Source of the DNA: Candidatus Brachybacter algidus
Lineage (GTDB): Bacteria > Bacteroidota > Bacteroidia > Chitinophagales > Saprospiraceae
Assembly: GCA_016711705.1 (NCBI GenBank)
Contig: JADJSK010000001.1
Span: 1-64,000 of the forward strand
Direction: 5' to 3'
DNA: 64,000 bases
Positions 1 through 8,660 of this stretch are shown one piece after another. The translations under genes were made by a program, and so were the position numbers. How positions within the stretch are numbered: position 1 is the first letter of the stretch; each line of letters begins with the position of its first letter. The notes beneath the pieces are model-generated. The model was given only the letters and a program-made list of their open reading frames with translations, did not search any database and was not told the origin of the DNA.

Positions 1-792
1 TATAAAGCAAATAAACAAACAAAGTAACCATGTTTTCAAACTTTATCAAACTAAAATTTTAAAAGGTTCTTGACTGTTTCTCGAATGTTCGTTGATATGA
101 ACCTCAGGTTGTTTTGTAAGTTGTAATGGGCTCTAAAGTCTGCAAATTTCTCTTGTTAATAAGGTTACGTAATGTCGGTTGTAATTTAATTGTATTCAAT
201 TGTAACTCGATTGTAAATTTATATTTTGGGTATGTCTGGCTGTTGTTTTTCGTTTATTGTTGTTTGAAACCATAATTTTAAAAGTATGTTATAGGATCTT
301 AAAATGTTAATAATCCATTTGTTTTTCGGTTTGTTATTCGAGACTTTTTAATTAAAATCATGGTTCTTATATGCTTGTAAAATGCGGAGACAGAAACATC
401 ATAAAGAAATTATTTTAGGGTTGTTATTTGGCAGATATAAGTGCGATATTTGGTTTTCGCTGCCTGGAGCTCAATTTGTTTTTTGAAAATCCCCAGCTTC
501 AAAAAGTTCTTTTATATCGGATCATATCACGTTTCTTGGTATTCCTGTTTGTAATAATTCGATCTATATTTTTGAGGAACCATTTGAGATAAGGATCTTT
601 ATAGTTTGAGTCACTTTGTCCTTCCAATTTTGCTTGATGTTAGTTATCTATTTTCTCTAATTTTTTTCCCATGGACAGAAAGTTTTATTTTGATTATCAG
701 TTTGTTTTTACATCTGTTGATTCAAACATCTTTTCTTCATTAGAAAATTTAACATCTTCGAAATGCATCATTCATAAGAGTTGAAAAAGGCA
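1..792. other. Decayed non-coding stretch, no recognisable gene
   Basis: No reading frame of useful length is seen on either strand. On the minus strand, short unlinked peptide pieces suggest old coding sequence continuing downstream of the broken primase at 793-1713, but I could not assign any of them to a family. It is probably the far-decayed left part of the same mobile element. Confidence 0.5.
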
Positions 793-1713
793 TTAGAGTT
801 TCGTTTTAGGGCTGTTTTCGATTTTGTAATTCGATTGTAAACTTATACCGGCAGTTTTCACAAGGTGGAAAAAATGTTCCCAATGGTAACTCTTCCACTA
901 TTAGTTGCCCAAAGCATTTTTGTATTTTTGATTGTTTTTTCATCGTAAGCCTGATGATGAGAAACAAATATCTAGAAAGTAACCTTCACCGGAGGATCCA
1001 AATTCTATTGCAAAAGAAAATGCCAGTTCAAGGTATGTATCATAATCAGCAGCATCAACATTCCGTGTGTTTACCCGATCAATGAGGCTCTTTTACTTGT
1101 TTGTGCATGTCATTAGTGCCATGTAATTGATTTCAAGGCCGTGAAGGGGCTGAATTTGGTTTGAAAAAAGTTTGATAAAGTTTGGGCATTGTGATTAAAG
1201 TAGGCTTCAGGGATCAAATGCATAGCCCTTAATCGTTGAACATTTTTACAAGAAGCATCAATCGTCAAAACCAAACTTTTTTAAAATACCTCAATAAAAA
1301 GGAAGTGTTCAAGGTGTTTCTCCGGGTAGAAAATTGGTATTATAGTCCATAATCCCTGACCAGAAATAGATAATCCGGGCATAGGCTACTTGTGGGATCT
1401 TTGCAATTGAATGTTTTAATTCATTCCAATCGGTAACATGGATATTCTTATCAAGATCGAATATCAACCTGCAAAAGGCCGGTATGCTTTGAAGCTAGCA
1501 TTATTGCCTCTGCACTGCAATCTGTGCAAGATGGAAGTAGCAGATCAAATTCAGATTTCTTGTAAGCCTCAGGTGATCGAACTTTAATAGTAAATTCTAA
1601 TTGTCGGAGATAACTTGTCAGATTTTAAATATTTCAATAAATTGATCTTGTACACCCGTTGATGTAGCATAATTTTTAAATAATGTCACATTAGTATCTA
1701 AGATTGATTTCAT
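793..1713 (-). pseudogene. Broken primase-like protein (VirE-N / PriCT-2 type) of a mobile element
   Basis: No open frame survives, but stitching frames on the minus strand gives a recognisable protein. It starts at an ATG at 1713 (MKSILDTNVTLFKNYATS). The middle part reads VTDWNELKHSIAKIPQVAYA and then LSISGQGLWTIIPI after a shift, which is the BT4734/VirE N-terminal domain pattern (a positive-charge-rich core followed by S-x-S-G-x-G-L-W). After more shifts the C-terminal part reads YDTYLELAFSFAIEFGSSGE and RVTIGTFFHLVKTAGI, typical of PriCT-2, a primase C-terminal domain. At least five stops or frameshifts are needed. The family replicates or mobilises Bacteroidota genomic islands. It follows the AAA ATPase remnant in the same direction, the usual order in such islands. 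Family assignment is from memory of the motifs. Confidence 0.6.
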
Positions 1714-1826
1714 GTTTACTTAAAGTTTATCGGTTTAGGTTTAAGCCCATAGATATGGGCTATAAAAACTGCAAAACCGCAAACCGCATTGAATAAGGTT
1801 TAAAGGTTTGGCATTGGTTTAAACCG

Positions 1827-2953
1827 CTAACCCATTTGTATTTGAAACATTTTTTTATAATATTTGGCTTTTGTTCCCATCTCTCCGTTATGATAAATTA
1901 GGTTTTCTCTTTTCCAATAATCCAGAATGTCTTTTGCAATGTTATCTGCCCGGCCTCTTATTCTTATCCAAAAAATCTCAAATTCAAGTTGGATTGCTTT
2001 CCAAAGATCCTGTATCCGAAATTCATGTCTTTCGCTTTGAGGACTTTGTTAAGTATAAGTTTGTGCACTTCGATTTCAAATGAAGTTGGAGTGTTTTTTT
2101 GACTTTCTGACAATGTATTCTTCCTCCGGGATCGAAGCTGAAACCGGTAGCCCAAATTCATTAATTGTAAAATCCGATTGGAGAGAATTTCCTTAGAGCC
2201 TCTTAGTTGATCACACTTAACCACCGACATGTCTTTTTATCCTTTATATGCCGCTCAACCGTAATGATTGATTGCGCTTTATTTGTTAGTTCTGCACCTA
2301 AATGACCCCGTGCTGTCTTATCCATTACACTTTTATTCTCATGTATGACAGTGATGATTGTGGAGGTTCTTTTGTGTTGTATTAGTTAGCAACCACGTTC
2401 CAATTTCAGTTGCTTGTTCTAAAATTATTAAAATCGGTACACAAATCCTTTATCCCGTCAATAATGACAAGGGAAATGTCATCTTCAGTATTTAGATCAA
2501 TGATGACCTTTGTTAATAAGCCTTTGCGGTGTGAAGGGGCAAGGTCTCTTAATGTGATAACCTCTATTTTTTTCATGGTAATCGACAAACGATAGCTTTG
2601 TGGCTCTGATAATTGCCTTTTGTGTGTGATAGGGGTTTTGCTCAGTATCAAACCATATTACCCGTTTTTATTAGCATGGAAATGTGTTTTATGCCAAACA
2701 TTTCAATTTTTGCTCAATATTGTTTACAAACATTGACATTAAAAAGTCTTTCTGCTTTTAGCTTTCCCCTTTATAACTGAGAAGTCTCCTAGGCTCATAA
2801 TTTCACTATCACCAATTGTAAATATTGGTGTTGGCGGCAATATCTCCATATGAGAGTAAATACGCCTGCTCTGAATAGCCTGAATGATTTCTTTATCACT
2901 GACAGGCTCCATTACCGAATATCATTCATGTCTCCAAAGTCTAATCTTTCCAT
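1827..2953 (-). pseudogene. Broken RepA-like AAA ATPase of a mobile element
   Basis: The reconstructed minus-strand product starts at 2953 (MERLDFGDMND) and shifts to MEPVSDKEIIQAIQSRRIYS. It contains a variant Walker A (SLGDFSVIKGKAKSRKTF, around 2800), a Walker B (DISLVIIDGIKDL, around 2440) and a C-terminal part reading KTARGHLGAELTNKAQSIIT. The tail, in another frame, ends with KYYKKMFQIQMG before a TAG at 1827-1829. This order fits the RecA/RepA-like AAA ATPases carried by Bacteroidota islands next to a VirE-N primase. Several frameshifts and stops separate the pieces, so it cannot be functional. Its ATG overlaps the stop of the upstream Bro-N remnant (TAATG), the trace of a once tightly coupled operon. 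Confidence 0.65.
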
Positions 2954-3719
2954 TATTGTTCCAAGGTTTGAGGGTTAATACCTAATTCAATCATCCCCTG
3001 GAACAGAGGAACAGCAGCTTAAAGATAATTCGGAAACGGTCTTTAAGTCAAAGCCCTGCTTAACCAATGAATCACTAAAGCTCATTGCCGCCGCCAATTC
3101 AGGTTTTAAATTCCTAAGTACCTCCTTTGCAGAATTGCACTGAGCGGTCTTTAATCCTGCTTCTTTACCTATCTTCTTAATGGTTGATGGCGAATGACCG
3201 TATGAAGTAACATGAATCTCTATTGTATTCTATAGTGGCTTCCAAACCTCGTTCGAAGAAGTTTTTAGCATTGATTTCTTTTGAATTGCTTTTTGAATAG
3301 CAACATTAGAATGAATAAGAACTTTTGATGTTTGATTTACTAGTGAGTAAGATCCCGTTTTTCTAATGCTGGGCAAAACTTCTTGCGTGATCCAATCTTA
3401 AAAAGGTTTAGCTTTATCCAAGTTAGATGATAGGGCTAGTTTATATACTCCACTTTCGGTTAATAGAGTAATTCGAGGTGTTTTTTGATGTTGCTAATTT
3501 TAAATTAGAAAGATGTGTTTTCAGATTAGGAAATTCAGATAAAGTAACTGTTCTATACTCTTCTTTATTTAGTTTTGAAGCTTTGATTGATTGAGTAAGA
3601 TTGCTATGCCCCCAAATACCGGAAATTTCTTTTCCAATAAAATATACTACCCCCGTTTTTTCATTTGTGAAAGTAGTGAGATTCCCAAACTGTTGATTGG
3701 TAAACGTATTTATCTGCAT
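2953..3719 (-). pseudogene. Broken Bro-N (phage antirepressor-like) protein
   Basis: The N-terminal 80 residues are open (3719 down to about 3490). They contain the Bro-N pattern FTNEKTGVVYFIGKEISGIW followed by TVTLSEFPNLK. A frameshift near 3485 leads to RITLLTESGVYKLALSS, a stop at about 3408, then DWITQEVLPSIRKTGSY, the hallmark end of Bro-N. The C-terminal half, again through shifts, reads KIGKEAGLKTAQCNSAKEVL and KAAVPLFQGMIELGINPQTL, with a stop at 2953-2955. Bro-N proteins bind DNA and often act as antirepressors in phages and islands. The gene sits between a small winged-helix remnant, with which it overlaps, and the AAA ATPase remnant. It is certainly inactive as it stands; the domain call is good and the role is inferred from the family. 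Confidence 0.75.
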
Positions 3720-4008
3720 TGCTCATCATTTTTCGAAGTGAGGAGTGCTTTATTTGTTGTCAGATAGGTTGCTTTCTCATTTGTGTGTTTGCAAAAGCCC
3801 TTGTATAATTCAAATAGAACGCCTTCCTTTGAAGTTCCTTCCTCCGGCATGCAGTTTTTTGCTCAATACCCAAGGCTTTACATAACATTGTGCATGTTGC
3901 TGTATGATATTGCAAATAGTTTGCAATTCTTCGACTATCTGTCCAATTTGGATTATCTTTGTACTCTAGACCAATTGATGTATCAAAGCTGTTATTCGTA
4001 TTACTCAT
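3710..4008 (-). pseudogene. Small winged-helix-like mobile-element protein, frameshifted
   Basis: The open part (4008 down to about 3810) reads WTDSRRIANYLQYHTATCTM and ALGIEQKTACRRKELQRK, a small helix-turn-helix core with the 'HTATCTM..ALGI.QK' pattern of short proteins from Bacteroidota islands. In the next frame the natural continuation GVLFELYKGFCKHTNEKATY can be read to a TAA at 3710-3712, overlapping the Bro-N start at 3719. So one frameshift near 3810 splits a protein of about 98 residues. It probably regulated or licensed the downstream replication genes; that role is an inference from position only. Confidence 0.5.
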
Positions 4009-4029
4009 ATGGATGCAGCTTTTTTTCTA

Positions 4030-4347
4030 TTAGATAGATAAATTTTCTGCTTCCATTTCAAGTTGTCGGGCAGTTTTCTTTGTTCCATTTTTTACCCAAT
4101 CAAGTAAAACACTCTTCACAAAGAAGATTCGGCGGCCGTCTTTTGTAAAAGGAATATCACCACGTTGAATCTTACCTCTGAGAGCAAAGACACTCAGATT
4201 GAGGTATTTTGCCGCCTGGACTATATTGAAAACTTCATCTGGGTTTGTTTCAAATCCTTTAATGTTTTCATAGAGGGTTAAAAGCTTATCTACCTTAGCA
4301 TTAATTTCTGAAACCGTAATTGGTACTGAATCAGTTATTACACTCAT
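4030..4347 (-). CDS. Helix-turn-helix protein (HTH_17 / excisionase-like), 105 aa
   Basis: This is the only intact gene of the decayed island. Residues 1-40 form a charged helical lead. Residues 41-60 (FNIVQAAKYLNLSVFALRGK) are a MerR/excisionase-type HTH with the usual 'A-A-x-Y-L-x-L-S' turn, and residues 63-75 (GDIPFTKDGRRIF) form the following wing, then the LDW helix. Proteins of this kind act as excisionase or as regulator of the replication and transfer genes of Bacteroidota integrative elements. It sits 21 bases upstream of the broken winged-helix gene and is read in the same direction. Intactness among dead neighbours could be chance, because the gene is short, or retained function. 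Confidence 0.75.
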   Translation of the reverse strand: MSVITDSVPITVSEINAKVDKLLTLYENIKGFETNPDEVFNIVQAAKYLNLSVFALRGKIQRGDIPFTKDGRRIFFVKSVLLDWVKNGTKKTARQLEMEAENLSI

Positions 4348-4448
4348 TTTTATAGTTTTTTTTTGTTAACTAATTGAGTGCAATTTAGAGGGTGGTTTAC
4401 GTAGGCTACAAGTGACCCACATTTACACATAGTAAGAACTTTAACTAA

Positions 4449-5683
4449 CTATAATGCGGTTGGCCTTAACAGTTTGCCTATTTTCATCTTCCAAAATCCT
4501 TTGAATATCCTGTGTGTAAAGGATTTCTGTTTATCAGAAGTCAATGAAAAATTATTATGAATCCAATTTGCGAGTGCCGTATTTGTTGTTTTGTGCAATA
4601 TACCCTTTGCTTCCACAATCATAAAATAAGTCACTAGCCAACCTTTTAGGCTTTTCCCAGATTAATTTGTCAGATTTTCCTCCGGCCAGAATTTTGCCTA
4701 GTCCATCATGCTTCTCTAGTGTGAAATAATTTCTAAGGTCATTGAACATATTATCCCTTCCATCTATGATGATATTACCTTTTAGTGAAGCTTCTTCTTT
4801 GGAAATTCTTTCTCATAAGCCTCCTCCCAAGTTCTATTAATCCAATTTACGTTTGGCATATCATCATAATTCAAGGATCTTTCAATAAGATATGTCCTCA
4901 TTTCATCGAGAAATTCATTTATGATTTGTTCATTAGATAGTTTTCCAGCTTCATTAAATATCCGTCAATGGCTTCTTTAAAACCGAGATTGTGTCTGATT
5001 TGTTTGCTTGTCTCCTACCGTAACTGGGTAAGAAGTACTTTCCTTTTGAACAGGATCGCCAGGGCTATAATAAGATGAAAGAATTTAAATGTCCTTAACA
5101 GATGGAGTTAAATACTTTATTTTCGACATTCTTTCGCTTACTTTCTTAATATGTACTGTTTTAAATATTAGTCCAGCATTTTTGACAACTAATAAATCTC
5201 TTCTTTGAACTTCATGTCATAAAAGTTTCTTTCATTTGGTGGAATAGAAGACAACATGTGTGGATAAAAAACAAAAATTTATCAACTGCAAAAATGTATC
5301 GGAAAGTTCAATTTTGGATTACTTTGAATAGCAGTCAACTGTTCGATTAAAACAAAATCTAAGCAAGTGTGATGTATGATAAGCTGAGCACTCATATCTT
5401 TTTGTCCATAAGCGAAGGGATAATCAGAACCAATATGAATTTTTAGCTGATCAAAGATAGACTTACACTCATCCTTAAGCTCTTGTTCTCTGCCCATTTG
5501 CAGCATTTCTGTATAGTTTTTTATGTTACTTTCCAGAAATTCATTTACGGTTTCGTTTGAGGAAGGAATTAGCTTCTTTTCAAAGCTATCATAAATCTCT
5601 TTAACCGTTATGTAATATTTATGACCATTGAAATAGCTTTTTATTTTCAATGCGGCATCAAAACGAATCTTATTTAAATTCAT
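4449..5683 (-). pseudogene. Broken mobile-element protein of unknown function
   Basis: The N-terminal part is open from an ATG at 5683 (MNLNKIRFDAALKIKSYF) for 134 residues. The downstream frame continues only in pieces: around 4749 FNDLRNYFTLEKHDGLGKIL, then after a shift TNTALANWIHNNFSLTSDKQ and KMKIGKLLRPTAL, ending at 4449. The last part resembles the C-terminal region of conserved hypothetical proteins encoded in Bacteroidota islands, but I cannot name the family. An upstream ATG at 5731 also exists; the 5683 start is preferred because the longer version adds only a non-conserved stretch. It lies between the HTH gene and the integrase remnant, in the same direction. Confidence 0.4.
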
Positions 5684-5822
5684 TACATTTGTATTATAAA
5701 GTGAAAATTTAAAGGTAATGCATGGGTTCAAGTATGCATTACCTTTTTTTACGCTACTTATTTAGTGTATGGCCTATAGTCCGGATAATGGCATACATAT
5801 CTTTGTAATTCATCTAGAAAGT

Positions 5823-7113
5823 TTAGCATATATATGTTTGCATGTAAATATCTCTCTTTTTCCTAATTAGATTAAAGATATCTGCAGCATCTATAAAGAT
5901 GCTGTCATCCAATGATTTCAGATAATGGTTGGTAGTGAGTTGGGTTTGATGACCCATAACCTCAGAAATTACACTAGTAGGTTGCCCTGCGGATTTCAAT
6001 GCCATTGCCATGCTATGACGAGCCACATATGTTGTAAGAGGTGTTTCAATGCCGGCAATCGCTCCGATTATCTTAAGTTCTTTATTTACGCGTTTGATTA
6101 TCTTATTGACTCTATCATCTTTTTGTGTAGGTGTAATATGTTTAGTCCTATCAAGAATGGGTAATACATAGTTGTGAAGTTCTTTCCCCGTTTTAGGCAT
6201 CCATAGGTTTAATATGTTGAGTAAGTTAGGTGAAATGGGAACATTGATTCGGCCTCCTGTTTTTTTGGCGAACATAAGTTATTTTATTCCCTTGTATGTT
6301 TCCCACTTCAAGTTTGCCATATCAACAAATGACATGCCAAATGAATAATAATTAAAAAGGAAGTATTGCGAGATTGAAATATGGTGGTCTTATGATCGAA
6401 TTCAATTTCCTTTAAGGCATAGATCTGTTCTCTTGGAATTGCCCTTCGGTTTGCTTCTGATTTTAAACGTGATGAGATGCTATACTGCTTGAAAGGGTAT
6501 TTTGAAGAAGAAATGATACTCTGCTTTATAGCATCATTGTATAAAGCTCTGAGTGTCCTCATTTTGATTGATATTCCACTCTTTGCGTGTCCATTCTTTA
6601 ATAGATGAGTTTCATAATCCAATAAGAATGTATAGTTAATGCCCCCAAACTTAAGTTCAACAATTTTTTTAAGCCCTTTAAACTCTGACATACTATTTTT
6701 GAGATCCTTGTATATCCCGCATTACCAATTTTACCACCGGCTTTGAACTGTTCCAATTTTGCTCTGGACAAATGTTAGAAAGGTATCATTTGTGAATTCG
6801 TTCTCAATACCCTGTTTCATCTCCGATGCCTGCAGGTCATTTTCATCATTAATGGAATTTAGACCGAGTTTTTCATATTCAAGCTTTTTCGTTGTGATGA
6901 TAATGTTTAATGCAGCTTGGTTAGGATGCTTCTCATTAGCGCGGCCCTTTCTTTTATTCCAATATTCCTTTTGCATTTAATGCCTAACATACATAGTTAG
7001 TCTTCTGTTCTTAGTCACTCTAAGAATACGCTGTATTCGTCATCGGCGTTAGGTTTCGCCCAGGTCTTTAGAACTGCCTTTAGTGTGGGGCTCTTAATTA
7101 ATTGATTACTCAT
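5823..7113 (-). pseudogene. Broken tyrosine recombinase (integrase) of the island
   Basis: Three minus-strand pieces make one phage-type integrase. 7113-6980 (MSNQLIKSPTLKAVLKTW) and 6976-6731 give the N-terminal arm domain. 6691-6308 holds the SAM-like core-binding domain (YTFLLDYETHLLKNGHAKSG). 6275-5823 holds the catalytic domain with RHSMAMALKSAG, VISEVMGHQTQLTTNHYLKS and the nucleophile tyrosine in NHY. Shifts or stops lie near 6980, 6730 and 6290, so the enzyme is dead. The combined length (about 430 codons) fits the Bacteroidota integrase family. It is encoded about 140 bases from the tRNA-Arg 3' half at 7253-7304 and reads away from it, the standard arrangement for tRNA-targeting integrases. 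Confidence 0.85.
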
Positions 7114-7252
7114 TAAATTTGCTTGGTTAAACAATAGGTTAAACAAATTTAATAAATCTTATTGAATAATGATGATTTAAATATATTTATTTATACATTT
7201 AACTGAATATCAATAACAATGATGGGTAATGTTTTATGGAAATAATAGAATT

Positions 7253-7304
7253 CTACTGCCTTCTAAGCAGTAGGTCATAGGTTCGAATCCTATTGGGACT
7301 ACCA
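7253..7304 (+). tRNA. 3' half of tRNA-Arg(TCT): probable attachment site remnant
   Basis: The anticodon arm ACTGC-CTTCTAA-GCAGT (anticodon TCT), the variable loop, the T arm ATAGG-TTCGAAT-CCTAT, the acceptor strand TGGGACT and A-CCA are present. The 5' half is absent: the upstream sequence does not match the acceptor and D arm seen in the next copy. With a dead integrase gene adjacent, this is best read as the att site left when the island recombined with a tRNA-Arg gene. The intact gene should lie beyond the left edge of the window. It is not a functional tRNA by itself. Confidence 0.8.
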
Positions 7305-7313
7305 CACACTTCG

Positions 7314-7346
7314 GGGGTTTTGGATGTAAGTCTGAAACCCCTTTTT
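7314..7346 (+). terminator. Intrinsic terminator behind the tRNA-Arg remnant
   Basis: The stem GGGGTTT / AAACCCC with a 14-base loop is followed by TTTTT. The same terminator follows each of the three tandem copies of this tRNA locus (also at 7564-7596 and 7841-7873), showing that the whole transcription unit was duplicated. Confidence 0.75.
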
Positions 7347-7444
7347 AATTGTGATATGTTTAAATCAAATCTCGGTCGATTTTCCCAATCTGATGGTGTA
7401 ATGAGTCGCTTTCCCGTTAAGATTATATTTTAGCTTAAACAACA

Positions 7445-7554
7445 GGTTCCATAGCTCAGATGGATAGAGCATCCCGATCTTCAAATCAGTAAGGTCATAG
7501 GTTCCCTGCCTGCCTAAGACGGCAGTCGGGCAGGGAATCCTATTGGGACTACCA
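7445..7554 (+). pseudogene. tRNA-Arg-like pseudogene with a 30-base palindrome in the T loop (copy 2)
   Basis: The acceptor GGTTCCA, D arm GCTC...GAGC, variable loop GGTC, T stem ATAGG/CCTAT, acceptor TGGGACT and ACCA are all present. The T loop, which is TTC-GAAT in copy 1, is split by 30 bases at 7505-7534 (CCTGCCTGCC...GTCGGGCAGG), a near-perfect inverted repeat. The anticodon arm (CCCGATCTTCAAATCAGTA) cannot form a normal 5-bp stem with a 7-base loop. Both defects argue for a pseudogene. The palindrome belongs to the CCTGCC-type extragenic repeats I have seen in Bacteroidota (recall, not checked). Confidence 0.75.
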
Positions 7555-7563
7555 CACACTTCG

Positions 7564-7596
7564 GGGGTTTTGGATGTAAGTCTGAAACCCCTTTTT
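7564..7596 (+). terminator. Intrinsic terminator behind tRNA-like copy 2
   Basis: This is the same GGGGTTT/AAACCCC hairpin and TTTTT tail as after copy 1, with an identical sequence. Confidence 0.7.
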
Positions 7597-7722
7597 AATT
7601 GTGATATGTTTAAATCCCCTTTTTAATTTTGATATAATTACATCAAATTTCAGTTGATTTTCCCAATATGATGTTATAAGAAGTCGCTTACCCGTCAAGA
7701 TTATATGATATCTTAAATAACA

Positions 7723-7829
7723 AGTTCCATAGCTCAGCTAGATAGAGCATCCCGATCTTCAAATCAGTAAGGTCATAGGTTCCCTGCCTGCCTAAGACGG
7801 CAGTCAGGCAGGGAATCCTATTGGGACTA
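7723..7829 (+). pseudogene. tRNA-Arg-like pseudogene with palindrome insert (copy 3)
   Basis: The acceptor AGTTCCA pairs fully with TGGGACT. The D arm is GCTC/GAGC. The T loop is interrupted at the same TTC/GAA point by a 30-base palindrome at 7783-7812 that differs from copy 2 by one base (GTCAGGCAGG against GTCGGGCAGG). The 3' CCA is lost (ACTAGACA). The anticodon arm is the same unpaired version as in copy 2. The shared insert shows that copies 2 and 3 arose by duplication after the insertion. Confidence 0.75.
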
Positions 7830-7840
7830 GACACACTTCG

Positions 7841-7873
7841 GGGGTTTTGGATGCAAGTCTGAAACCCCTTTTT
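7841..7873 (+). terminator. Intrinsic terminator behind tRNA-like copy 3
   Basis: The GGGGTTT/AAACCCC stem with TTTTT is as in the other two copies, with one loop change (GATGCAAG). It could also stop nothing today, since the tRNA copy is degenerate. Confidence 0.65.
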
Positions 7874-7892
7874 AATTTATATAAGTCAAGTT

Positions 7893-8153
7893 TTATAGAT
7901 AATGGCCTTTCGCTGATAAGATCAAAATCCTATCATCACTTATTTCATAAATAAGCCTATGTTCTTTGTTAATTCTGCGAGACCATAATCCTGTTAATTG
8001 GTGTTTGAGTGGTTCTGGTTTGCCAAGTCCTGAGTGAGGGTTTATCTTAATATCATCGATAAGCTGAGTTATTTTTTTTAAAATATCTTTGTTGCCTGTA
8101 GCAATCCAAAACTGTAAATCATCTTCAGCGTCCGGTAGGAATATTATTTCCAT
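7893..8153 (-). CDS. YoeB/Txe-family mRNA-cleaving toxin
   Basis: 86 residues, the normal length of the family. The core GLGKPEPLKHQLTGLWSRRI is the classical YoeB signature, followed by NKEHRLIYEI and a C-terminal GHY; the family's catalytic Glu/Arg and terminal His-Tyr are all present. YoeB proteins bind the ribosome and cut mRNA at the A site, and are neutralised by an antitoxin encoded just upstream. Here the antitoxin gene (8144-8365) overlaps by 10 bases, the usual translational coupling. It looks intact. It lies beside the decayed island and tRNA copies, in keeping with a mobile origin. Confidence 0.92.
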   Translation of the reverse strand: MEIIFLPDAEDDLQFWIATGNKDILKKITQLIDDIKINPHSGLGKPEPLKHQLTGLWSRRINKEHRLIYEISDDRILILSAKGHYL

Positions 8154-8365
8154 AATGCATTAAGTTCTTCAACCGTATATATTTTCCCTTTTCCTTCCTT
8201 GTAATCTTTGCGGCTTTTTTCAATTTTTGCCACAAAATCCGGATTGTAGGGCTTTTCTTTAGCTGAAATTTCGAACTTGATTTTGAGCGCATTGACAAAT
8301 GCCGTTAGCGCTTGTGATTGTTCTTCAGTTTCAGGATGTACTATAAAAATATCTTGTGTGCGCAT
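8144..8365 (-). CDS. Antitoxin partner of the YoeB-type toxin
   Basis: 73 residues. The N-terminal RTQDIFIVHPETEEQSQALTA is a short beta-strand and helix start of small Bacteroidota antitoxins (the DUF2683-like or YefM-like group). The C-terminal half is rich in Lys and Glu (AKEKPYNPDFVAKIEKSRKD) and should be the disordered toxin-wrapping tail. It precedes the toxin in the same operon and probably represses the operon together with it. The antitoxin role rests on position and size. No strong palindrome was picked out in the 8366-8400 leader. Confidence 0.85.
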   Translation of the reverse strand: MRTQDIFIVHPETEEQSQALTAFVNALKIKFEISAKEKPYNPDFVAKIEKSRKDYKEGKGKIYTVEELNALWK

Positions 8366-8482
8366 AATTTAAAATTTTGTTGAGTGATTTTAGTTAGCTT
8401 TTACAAATTGTAACAAATTTACGTCATCTATAGTTGAAAAACAAATTTAGTAAATTGCTATGCAGCCCTTATCCCACCGCCG

Positions 8483-8660
8483 GCGCAAGTTTATAACTTA
8501 TTTCCTTTCGAAGCCAAATCAATAATTTCGCGCTATCACCCGCTCCACAGCGCTGTCGCGAGTTTTTAACTCGTGACCTTTCTAACCAGGCTGGCGCGAG
8601 TTTTCAACTCGTGACCATTCGAAGCCAATCGAAAACACTCACTCTACCACCCGCTCCACA
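8483..8660. repeat. Palindromic REP-like repeats with a duplicated gene end
   Basis: Three related palindromes of the form GGCGCGAGTT-TTCA-AACTCGTGACC lie at about 8483-8505 (decayed), 8555-8577 and 8592-8616. The sequence between them repeats as well: TTCGAAGCCAA at 8508 and 8618, and ACCCGCTCCACA at 8538 and 8649. The second ACCCGCTCCACA is coding sequence of the lipase 3' end. The unit period is about 110 bases. The palindromes may also serve as transcription stops for the lipase. Confidence 0.7.

Larger units (their letters stand above)
7253..7873 (+). repeat. Three tandem copies of a tRNA-Arg locus with its terminator
   Basis: Copies at 7253-7346 (5'-truncated), 7445-7596 and 7723-7873 share the T arm, acceptor end, the spacer CACACTTC and the terminator nearly base for base. 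The flanking spacers (for example around 7363-7443 and 7640-7720) are also related. The period is about 280 bases. Copy 3 is the most diverged (ACTAGACA in place of ACTACCACA). Confidence 0.85.

Noticed and set aside
1871..2595. Plus-strand frames of 60-70 codons in the decayed island
   Set aside because: They are antisense to the better supported ATPase pseudogene and have no recognisable features.
7445..7829. tRNA-like copies with an apparent TCA anticodon, which could suggest a UGA-reading tRNA
   Set aside because: A 5-bp anticodon stem with 7-base loop cannot be formed in either copy, the T loop is interrupted and copy 3 lost its CCA. Pseudogenes are the simpler reading.
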